Origin: MGOM01 sp035455265
Lineage (GTDB): Bacteria; Chloroflexota; Anaerolineae; Anaerolineales; E44-bin32
Reading direction: 5' to 3'
Assembly (NCBI GenBank): GCA_035455265.1
Contig: DATIFK010000012.1
Coordinates: 1-64,000 of the forward strand
Length of the DNA: 64,000 bases
Part shown: piece after piece, positions 57,992 through 64,000 of the stretch
Layout: each line of letters opens with the position of its first letter
How positions within the stretch are numbered: the stretch's first letter is position 1
The notes under the pieces: model-generated
Database searches by the model: none
Seen by the model: only the letters and a program-made list of their open reading frames with translations
Told to the model about the DNA's origin: nothing
Made by a program: the position numbers and the translations under genes

Positions 57992-58888
57992 ATGACCTCC
58001 CCTGCCCCTGCCCCCGCCTCCGCCAGGGTCACGAGGCCGCCCTCCAGCCTGGGAGCCTGGCTCGGCGTCGCACCGTTCTTCCTCTTCGCCGTCCTTTTCC
58101 TGTTCTTCCCTTCCTTGCGTCTGTTCATTGGCAGCTTCACAACCGAAGACGGCCGCTTCACGCTGGAAAACGTCCTGAAGCTCTTCACCGAACCGAGCAT
58201 CCTGAATGCCTACTGGTTGAGCATCCGCATCAGTGCCGTCACGGCGGTGGGGGGCGGAATCTTCGGCTTCCTGCTGGCCTATTCGGTCACGATCGGAGGC
58301 CTCCCCAAGGCGATGCGATCCCTGTTGATCACCTTCTCCGGGGTGGCCTCCAACTTTGCCGGTGTGCCGTTGGCGTTCGCCTTTGTGGCGACACTCGGCC
58401 GCACCGGGTTCGTCACGGCCCTGCTCAAGAACGTCTTTCACCTCTCGATCTACGATCACGGTTTCAACCTCTACAGCTTCGCCGGCCTCAGCTTCACCTA
58501 TATGTACTTTCAGTTCCCGTTGATGGTCTTGGTCATGGCACCTGCCCTGGACGGGCTCAAGCGTGAGTGGCGCGAGGCCGCCGAGAACCTGGGCGCCAGC
58601 CGCACGCAATACTGGCTGCGGGTGGCGCTGCCGGTGCTGCTGCCCTCCATCCTGGGGTCGATGATCCTGCTTTTCGGCAACGCCTTCGGCGCCTACGCCA
58701 CCGCCTATGCGCTCACCGGCGGCGCCCTGCCCATCGTCACGATCCAGATCGGAGCCCAGATCCGCGGCGATGTCTTGCACAACGTGGGCCTGGGGTATGC
58801 CATGGCGATGGGGATGGTGTTCATCATGGCCGTCTCGTTGGCGGGCTATTCGTGGCTGCAGGGCCGCACGGAGAGGTGGCTGCGGTGA
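57992..58888 (+). CDS. ABC importer permease 1
   Basis: 298 aa, about six helices. EAA motif EWREAAENLGASRTQYWLRVALPVLLPSI, the site that contacts the ATPase. BPD_transp_1 family of Fe3+/polyamine/phosphonate-type importers. Overlaps permease 2 by 4 bp. Confidence 0.9.
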   Translation: MTSPAPAPASARVTRPPSSLGAWLGVAPFFLFAVLFLFFPSLRLFIGSFTTEDGRFTLENVLKLFTEPSILNAYWLSIRISAVTAVGGGIFGFLLAYSVTIGGLPKAMRSLLITFSGVASNFAGVPLAFAFVATLGRTGFVTALLKNVFHLSIYDHGFNLYSFAGLSFTYMYFQFPLMVLVMAPALDGLKREWREAAENLGASRTQYWLRVALPVLLPSILGSMILLFGNAFGAYATAYALTGGALPIVTIQIGAQIRGDVLHNVGLGYAMAMGMVFIMAVSLAGYSWLQGRTERWLR

Positions 58889-59766
58889 GCGCCCAGGCCC
58901 CCGCCGGCGCGCCCCCGGAGACGCGCGGGTCGGTCTCCCCACGCTTTCGCTTGCGCATCTTCCCTGTGTGGAGCTGGCTGTGGTACTTCCTGGGAGCGCT
59001 GTACTTCATCTTGCCCCTCTACGCCACATTGGACTTCTCCTTGAGAATGGAACGGGGCGTGCTGGGCCTGAAGGCCTACGGCGTGGCCTTCGCCGACCGC
59101 GGGTTTCTTCAATCGTTCGGCTATTCCGTCTGGCTGGCGGTCGTCACGATCATCGTCAGCATCCTGCTGGTGGTCCCAACGGCCTACTGGATACGCCTGC
59201 GGCTACCTCAGGCACGGCGGATCGTTGAGTTCATCACCCTGCTTCCCTTTGTGATCCCGGCCATCATTCTGGTCTTCGGCTTCATCCGCATCTACAGCTC
59301 TCCGATCGGCATCCCCTTCACCGATGTCCAGCTTCTGGCTCCGTTGACAACCTCCAAGCTGGGGACGAACGCCTTGATCGTCGCCGGCTACGTCGTCCTG
59401 GGGTTACCGTACATGTATCGCTCGGTCGATACAGGCATGCGCACGGTGGATGTGCGCACACTGACGGAGGCGGCGCAGAGTCTGGGGGCCAATTGGGCGA
59501 CGATCATGACCCGCGTCATCCTACCGAACGTCCGCACGGCCCTGCTGAGCGGCGCACTGCTCACGTTCGCCATCGTCGTCGGCGAAGTGGTGCTCGCCTC
59601 CTACCTGGGCCTCCCGACGTTCGGGCCGTACCTCTTCCTGCTCGGGCAGCATCGAGCCTATGAACCAGCGGCGCTTACCTTCACCACCTTCCTGTTGACC
59701 TGGGCCGCCATGGGGATCATCCAACTGGTGACGGGCGGCCAGGGTCAGGTTGCCGGCGCCCACTAG
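58885..59766 (+). CDS. ABC importer permease 2
   Basis: 293 aa. EAA motif LTEAAQSLGANWATIMTRVILP, about six helices. GTG start inside permease 1's stop (GTGA); the frame's earlier start at 58567 lies inside permease 1. Pairs with permease 1 as the importer channel. Confidence 0.9.
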   Translation: MSAQAPAGAPPETRGSVSPRFRLRIFPVWSWLWYFLGALYFILPLYATLDFSLRMERGVLGLKAYGVAFADRGFLQSFGYSVWLAVVTIIVSILLVVPTAYWIRLRLPQARRIVEFITLLPFVIPAIILVFGFIRIYSSPIGIPFTDVQLLAPLTTSKLGTNALIVAGYVVLGLPYMYRSVDTGMRTVDVRTLTEAAQSLGANWATIMTRVILPNVRTALLSGALLTFAIVVGEVVLASYLGLPTFGPYLFLLGQHRAYEPAALTFTTFLLTWAAMGIIQLVTGGQGQVAGAH

Positions 59767-59778
59767 GGGATTGGGGAC

Positions 59779-60837
59779 ATGGCCTTCTTGTCGATCCAGC
59801 ACGCATCGAAGAACTACGGGTCCGCCGTCGCCGTCGAGGATTTCAACCTCGAGATCGAGAAGGGGGAGCTCGTTTCCTTCCTGGGGCCGAGCGGCTGCGG
59901 CAAGACGACGACGCTGCGCATGGTGGCGGGTTTCGAAGTCCCTAGCAGCGGCAAGATCGAGCTGAGCGGCGTGGACATCACCAGCCGCCCTCCCAATCAA
60001 CGCAATGTCGGGATGGTCTTCCAGGCCTATGCTCTCTTTCCCAACATGACCGTCGCCGACAACGTCGGTTTCGGCCTGAAGGTCGCCAACAAGCCGACGG
60101 CCGACATCCGCCGGCGAACCGACGAGATGCTGACGCTCATCCGCATGCCGCAGCTCGGCGACCGCTATCCCTATCAGCTGTCGGGCGGGCAGCAGCAGCG
60201 CGTGGCGCTGGCGCGCGCCTTGGCCATTCAGCCGAGCGTCTTGCTGCTCGACGAGCCGCTCTCGGCCCTGGATGCCAAGATCCGCGTCGAGCTGCGCAGC
60301 GAGATCCGGCGCATCCAGCAGCAGCTGGGCATCACGACCATCTACGTTACCCATGATCAAGAAGAGGCTCTCTCGATCTCCGACCGCATCGTGGTCATGA
60401 GCGCCGGGCGGATGGAACAGGTGGGCACCCCTTTCGAGATCTACAACTTCCCCAAGACCGCCTTTGCCGCTTCGTTCGTCGGCACGCTCAATCAACTGCG
60501 CTGCACGGTCGTCGACGCCGATCAGGCCAAGCTGGCCTTCGACGGCCAGACCTTCACCGCCGCGGCGCCCATCCGCGCCGCCAAGGGTGCTTCGGTCGTC
60601 GCCGCACTGCGGCCGGAAGAACTGCACATCGGGCGCTTCGACGGGGAGAACCAGCTGACTGGGACGGTCGAAGCGGTGACCTTTTTGGGCGGGATCGTAC
60701 GCATCCGCCTGGCCCTGGGCGAATCGCGGATCACCCTCGACGCTCTCAACGAGCGGCGCCTCACGCTGCCGAAGGTCGGGGAGACGCAGACGGTTTCCTT
60801 CCCGCCGCATGCCTGTTGGGTGATGGTGGAGAGCTGA
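59779..60837 (+). CDS. ABC importer ATPase
   Basis: 352 aa. Walker A GPSGCGKTTTLRM, signature YQLSGGQQQRVALARAL, Walker B VLLLDEPLSALD, H-loop VTHDQEEALSISDRI, then a TOBE-type C-terminal domain (~residues 280-350). PotA/FbpC/PhnT-type. Energises the importer formed by the two permeases. Confidence 0.92.
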   Translation: MAFLSIQHASKNYGSAVAVEDFNLEIEKGELVSFLGPSGCGKTTTLRMVAGFEVPSSGKIELSGVDITSRPPNQRNVGMVFQAYALFPNMTVADNVGFGLKVANKPTADIRRRTDEMLTLIRMPQLGDRYPYQLSGGQQQRVALARALAIQPSVLLLDEPLSALDAKIRVELRSEIRRIQQQLGITTIYVTHDQEEALSISDRIVVMSAGRMEQVGTPFEIYNFPKTAFAASFVGTLNQLRCTVVDADQAKLAFDGQTFTAAAPIRAAKGASVVAALRPEELHIGRFDGENQLTGTVEAVTFLGGIVRIRLALGESRITLDALNERRLTLPKVGETQTVSFPPHACWVMVES

Positions 60838-60867
60838 AAGGCCTCGGTTTTCCGACGTCCTGGCCGG

Positions 60868-61764
60868 TTGGCTAGCCCGCACGTGACAACCTCGGAACGC
60901 TCCACGAACCGCGCCTCGGCCCTGGGTGAGTTCGTCCTGATGACGATCGGGGCGGCCCTGCTTGTCCTGAGCGTCGACATCTTCCTGGCTCCTGGGGACA
61001 TCGCCCCGGGCGGGGTCTCGGGCCTGTCGATCATTCTCAATGACCGCCTGGGCTGGCCCATCGGCCTGACCATGCTGGCCTTCAATGTGCCGCTGCTGGC
61101 GCTCGGCTTCTACCATTTGGGGCGCTTCCGCTTCCTCACCCGAACGGTCTACCTGGTCCTGATCTACAGCCTGGGCGTCGACCTGCTGGCTCGCTACCTG
61201 CCTCCCGGCGGGATCAGCGACAATCTGCTGTTGAACGCGCTCTACGGAGGTGTGGTCGGAGGCATCGGCACCGGTTTGGTCTACCGCGGCGGCGGAACCG
61301 TCGGCGGCACCGGCATCCTCGGCCGCGTGATCCAACTGCGCACCGGCATGCCCATCAGCCAGGTTTACCTGTTCACCGACGGCGCCGTGATCCTTCTGGC
61401 GGGAGTCGTCTTCGGCTGGGAGCAGGGGCTGTATGCGCTGCTGGCCCTGTTCGTCTGGGGCCTGGCCACCGATTACCTGCTCGAGGGGCCGAGCGTCGTG
61501 AGGACCGCCTTCATCGTGACCGATCATCCTCAGGCGGTGGCTCAAGCGATCGTCGACCATCTGGGCGTCGGTGTGACCACCTGGCCGGCAGAGGGACAAT
61601 ACACGCAGGAGAAGCACACCGTGCTCTTTTGCACCATCAGCCGGCCGGACGTCGATGCCCTTCGCCGCGCCGTGACCGGCGCCGATGCGGAATCGTTCCT
61701 AGTCATCGGACACGGCCATCAGGCGACCGGCGGCATGGTCCGCGCCGGCCGCCGCCGAGCCTAG
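60868..61764 (+). CDS. YitT-family membrane protein (DUF161 + DUF2179)
   Basis: 298 aa from TTG 60868; GTG 60883 is an alternative. Several helices (LMTIGAALLVLSVDIFLAPG, LTMLAFNVPLLALGFY), GGGTVGGTGILGRVIQLRTG, and a soluble C-terminal DUF2179 (FIVTDHPQAVAQAIVDHLG, TVLFCTISRPDVDALRRAV). Function unknown. No strong ribosome site at either start. Follows the ABC operon in the same direction. Confidence 0.85.
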   Translation: MASPHVTTSERSTNRASALGEFVLMTIGAALLVLSVDIFLAPGDIAPGGVSGLSIILNDRLGWPIGLTMLAFNVPLLALGFYHLGRFRFLTRTVYLVLIYSLGVDLLARYLPPGGISDNLLLNALYGGVVGGIGTGLVYRGGGTVGGTGILGRVIQLRTGMPISQVYLFTDGAVILLAGVVFGWEQGLYALLALFVWGLATDYLLEGPSVVRTAFIVTDHPQAVAQAIVDHLGVGVTTWPAEGQYTQEKHTVLFCTISRPDVDALRRAVTGADAESFLVIGHGHQATGGMVRAGRRRA

Positions 61765-61776
61765 GTTTCAGCGCAC

Positions 61777-61817
61777 ACCCCAAACCCGTTTTGCCGATGG
61801 CAAAACGGGTTTGGGGT
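61777..61817. repeat. ACCCCAAACCCGTTTTGCC hairpin
   Basis: Perfect 19-bp arms around a GAT loop; core CCAAACCCGTTTTG shared with the element at 39404. Lies just past the YitT stop. Confidence 0.8.
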
Positions 61818-61847
61818 TCGGGTGCACTTCGACCCACAGGAGTCTTC

Positions 61848-62657
61848 ATGGGCAAGGTTGTCATGGTGGTTTCCGACGCCCTGCGCGACGACACCGCCCG
61901 GGCGCAGATGGGTTACCTGCAGCATCTGGTGGAAGCTGGACGAGCCACTCGCTACACCGTCGTGGCCGAGCTGCCGACGATGTCGCGGCCGCTGTATGAA
62001 ACGCTGCACACCGGCGTGCCCGTCAGCGTCCACGGCGTCACCAACAACCTGATCGTGCGCCGCTCGACGATGCCGAACGTGTTCGAAGAAGCCGTGAAGC
62101 ACGGACGAACGACGGGCGCCTCGGCCTACGGCTGGTTCTCCGAGCTCTACAATCGCGCCCCCTACGACCGGATCGCCGACCGGGAGGTCGACGACCCCGG
62201 CCTGGGGATCCAGCACGGTCGCTTCTATATGGAAGACAACATGCCGGACCGAGAGGTCTTCCTCGCCGGCGCCTCGGTGATCCTCAAATACCAGCCCGAC
62301 TATGTCCTGATTCACCCGATGGGCATGGACCATCTGGGCGAGTCGTACGGTTCGGACTCGCCCGAGTATCGCAACAATGCTATCTTTCAAGATATGGCGC
62401 TGGCGAATCTGATCCCGGGCTGGCTGGAGCGCGGCTATACGGTGCTGGTCACCGCCGACCACGGGATCAACAACGATCGGCTCCACGGCGGCACCCTGCC
62501 CGACGTACGGCATGTGCCGCTGTATTGGATCCCGAAGGACGGGCGCGGCGGCGGGGACTCAGGCCGCCAGGTGCCTCAATTGAGCGTCGCGCCGACGCTG
62601 TGCTCCCTGCTGGGGATACCTATCCCCAAGACGATGCAGGGATCCGCCATCGACTAG
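61848..62657 (+). CDS. Alkaline-phosphatase-superfamily phosphodiesterase/phosphonoacetate-hydrolase-like
   Basis: 269 aa. VVMVVSDALRDDTARAQ (metal Asp), AELPTMSRPLYETLHTG (nucleophile Thr), LIHPMGMDHLGESYG (metal Asp/His), VLVTADHGIN (metal Asp-His), and RHVPLYW. This metal pattern is the nucleotide pyrophosphatase/phosphodiesterase and phosphonoacetate hydrolase group of the superfamily. Its place downstream of an ABC importer suggests the imported compound is a phosphorus compound. AGGAG 5 nt before ATG. Confidence 0.86.
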   Translation: MGKVVMVVSDALRDDTARAQMGYLQHLVEAGRATRYTVVAELPTMSRPLYETLHTGVPVSVHGVTNNLIVRRSTMPNVFEEAVKHGRTTGASAYGWFSELYNRAPYDRIADREVDDPGLGIQHGRFYMEDNMPDREVFLAGASVILKYQPDYVLIHPMGMDHLGESYGSDSPEYRNNAIFQDMALANLIPGWLERGYTVLVTADHGINNDRLHGGTLPDVRHVPLYWIPKDGRGGGDSGRQVPQLSVAPTLCSLLGIPIPKTMQGSAID

Positions 62658-62740
62658 GACTCCATCCGCGCGAACGAAGGGCCATCGCCCCATCCCCGCC
62701 GCGGGCGTTCTTCGCCCCCGACATACCCAGGAGATGCCCC

Positions 62741-63199
62741 ATGACCTTCACCTGTTCGATCCAAGAGGAAACGCCGCAACTCTCCCTCGTCGTACGGGTG
62801 CGCACGTCCGTGCAGGACCTGCCGCGCATGTTCGGGGAGTGCTTCGGCCGGGTCGCCGGCTACATGGCTTCTCTCGGCGAAGCGCCGGCCGGGCCGCCCT
62901 ATGCCGCCTATCACAATGCCGACATGCAGAACCTCGACGTCGAGATCGGTTTCCCCGTGTCGAAGCCGCTGACGGGTGTGGAGGGCATCGAGGCGAGCCG
63001 AATCCCCGGCGGGCGCATGGCAAGCTGCATGTACACCGGGCCTTACAGCGGCGTGGGCAAGGCCTACGGGGAAATGCACGCCTGGATGGAGAAGCAAGGA
63101 CACCAGGCCCAGGGCCCGTCGTATGAGATCTACCTGAACGATCCGGCCACCACTCCGCCCGAGGCGCTGCAGACGCTGATCCTGATGCCGCTCAAGTAG
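62741..63199 (+). CDS. GyrI-like effector-binding domain protein
   Basis: 152 aa. LSLVVRVRTSVQDLPRMFGECFGRVAGYM, YHNADMQNLDVEIGFPVSKPL, GRMASCMYTGPYSGVGKAYGEMHAWM and SYEIYLNDPATTPPEALQTLILMPLK. Standalone GyrI-like fold that binds small molecules (AraC-C-terminal-like). May sense or carry the transporter's ligand, but that is inference. AGGAG 7 nt before ATG. Confidence 0.86.
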   Translation: MTFTCSIQEETPQLSLVVRVRTSVQDLPRMFGECFGRVAGYMASLGEAPAGPPYAAYHNADMQNLDVEIGFPVSKPLTGVEGIEASRIPGGRMASCMYTGPYSGVGKAYGEMHAWMEKQGHQAQGPSYEIYLNDPATTPPEALQTLILMPLK

Positions 63200-63288
63200 C
63201 CGTCGGCCGTCAGCGACCAGGTGGCGCGTCCGAGTCGTTTCCGCCCCCCTGGGCTCGGAGGGGCGAAGCCTGCTCCCGTCGTCCGGGA

Positions 63289-63317
63289 TTGACTTCGGAG
63301 CCAGCAGACCGTAGAAT
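63289..63317 (+). promoter_or_regulatory. Sigma-70-type promoter of the GntR gene
   Basis: TTGACT, exactly 17 nt, TAGAAT. Confidence 0.7.
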
Positions 63318-63324
63318 GGGGCCA

Positions 63325-63345
63325 TTGGTGTATACCAATACACCA
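63325..63345 (+). promoter_or_regulatory. Probable GntR/HutC-type operator
   Basis: TTGGT-GTAT-ACCAA fits the TGGTnTAnACCA palindrome of HutC-type GntR regulators; a second overlapping palindrome TGGTGTAT/ATACACCA extends to 63345. Lies 8-28 nt after the -10 of the regulator's own promoter. Confidence 0.72.
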
Positions 63346-63360
63346 TAGGTCAACCAGCGC

Positions 63361-64000
63361 TTGGCTGCCATTTCTCAGGTCCGGCTCCTCCACCTCGACC
63401 CGCCAGTCGATCGTCTGATCGCCGGTGCGCCGCTGTACGCCCAGATCGCCGACGCGCTGCTCGGCCGCATCCAGAGGGGCGAGCTGGCGGTCGGCGATCG
63501 GTTGCCCCCGGAGCGCGAGTTGAGCGAGCACCTGGGGGTCAACCGGCTCACCCTGCGCCGTGCCCTGCGCGAATTGGAACACCGCGGCCTGTTGCGCCGT
63601 CGGCCCGGCCTGGGCACGTTCGTGGTCGAGCCCAAGGTCGAACGGCCCGCCGGTCGCCTCATTTCCTTCACTCGCGACGCGCAGCAGCTCGGATTTGCAC
63701 CCGGTGCGAAGTTGCTGTCGCTGCAACCTCGCCTGGCCGACGCCGAACAGGCTGCCGACCTGCAGTTGCCGCTTTCGGCCGTGGTCTGGGACATCCTCCG
63801 CCTGCGGACGCTCAACACCGAACCGGTCCTGTTGGAGCACTACGCCCTGCCCCAACCGCGGTTCCCGAGCCTGGACCGGTTCGACCTGGAAGGCCGCTCC
63901 GTTTTCGAGGTCCTCGAGACGGAGTTCGGCGCCACGATCGCGCGCGCCCGCCAGAGCCTGGAAGCCGTCGCCGCCGGCGTGCGCGAGGCTGAGTTGCTCG
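63361..64000 (+). CDS. GntR-family regulator with UTRA domain, cut by window end
   Basis: At least 213 residues visible; stop is beyond the window. N-terminal GntR HTH (PLYAQIADALLGRIQRGELA, GDRLPPERELSEHLGVNRLT, GLGTFVV), then a UTRA/HutC ligand domain (GRLISFTRDAQQLGFAPGAK, AVVWDILRLRTLNTEPVLLE, SVFEVLETEFGATIARARQS). Start TTG 63361; the in-frame stop at 63346 limits other choices and no ribosome site is visible. Operator and promoter upstream suggest autoregulation. By analogy with PhnR it may control the phosphorus-related importer. Confidence 0.88.
   Translation, partial: MAAISQVRLLHLDPPVDRLIAGAPLYAQIADALLGRIQRGELAVGDRLPPERELSEHLGVNRLTLRRALRELEHRGLLRRRPGLGTFVVEPKVERPAGRLISFTRDAQQLGFAPGAKLLSLQPRLADAEQAADLQLPLSAVVWDILRLRTLNTEPVLLEHYALPQPRFPSLDRFDLEGRSVFEVLETEFGATIARARQSLEAVAAGVREAELL

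Overview
This is a GC-rich bacterial chromosome segment with about 70 protein genes on both strands. I saw no rRNA, tRNA, CRISPR array, transposase or phage block. The best taxonomic guess is Chloroflexota, Anaerolineae-like. That rests on the gene families and style: lipoproteins with Ala/Pro/Thr linkers after the lipobox, a Ycf45-like R3H ATPase, a non-pyrrolysine MttB with a corrinoid protein, DUF4139 and PEP/pyruvate-binding orphans, and many CAGT-type palindromic intergenic repeats. This is inference, not a phylogeny. A dnaN gene (48.1-49.2 kb) and two parS-like ParB sites (28.9 and 32.4 kb) suggest the window lies on the origin side of the chromosome.

Layout. 0-1.7 kb: two lipoproteins on the minus strand (a DUF3558-like one and a YceI one). 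2.0-6.6 kb: a cyclic-di-GMP-I riboswitch followed by a TadE/TadE/TadG-like pseudopilin operon and three small membrane proteins. 6.7-8.9 kb: corrinoid protein and MttB-family methyltransferase. 9.2-15.5 kb: phytoene synthase and desaturase, a histone-deacetylase-like amidohydrolase, and a CxxC protein with CstA. 16.4-19.4 kb: the most unusual locus, two cysteine-free ArsA/Get3-like ATPases flanked by three paralogous small proteins. 19.5-26.4 kb: SDR, ketopantoate reductase-like protein, thymidylate kinase, R3H ATPase, acetyltransferase-like protein, PdxT and PdxS.

26.6-33.4 kb: GntR/YtrA regulator with an octamer-repeat leader, SPFH protein, several membrane proteins, an ABC-2 exporter, an Ig/zinc-ribbon membrane protein and a zinc-ribbon methyltransferase; both parS sites are here. 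33.5-48 kb: ordinary single genes (ArsR-DUF2087 regulator, phosphoribosyltransferase, hydrolases, cytochrome b5-like protein, DUF4139, sulfite-oxidase fold, DMT transporter, Pcm, PEP/pyruvate-binding protein, amidase, TfoX-N, Crp/Fnr). 48-53.8 kb: dnaN, GAF histidine kinase, EF-like small protein, endonuclease III, phosphoesterase. 53.8-64 kb: amino-acid permease, then an ABC importer (binding protein, two permeases, ATPase), YitT, an alkaline-phosphatase-superfamily enzyme, a GyrI-like protein and a GntR/UTRA regulator cut by the window end. The ABC-phosphatase-GntR set resembles organophosphonate or organophosphate uptake loci, but the substrate is not shown.

The strongest candidate for an undescribed system is the ArsA pair with its three small proteins. 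One ATPase has kept switch I and lost the usual switch II; the other has an Asp-to-Asn change in switch I and a normal switch II. That suggests an obligate asymmetric heterodimer acting on small, C-terminally hydrophobic client proteins.
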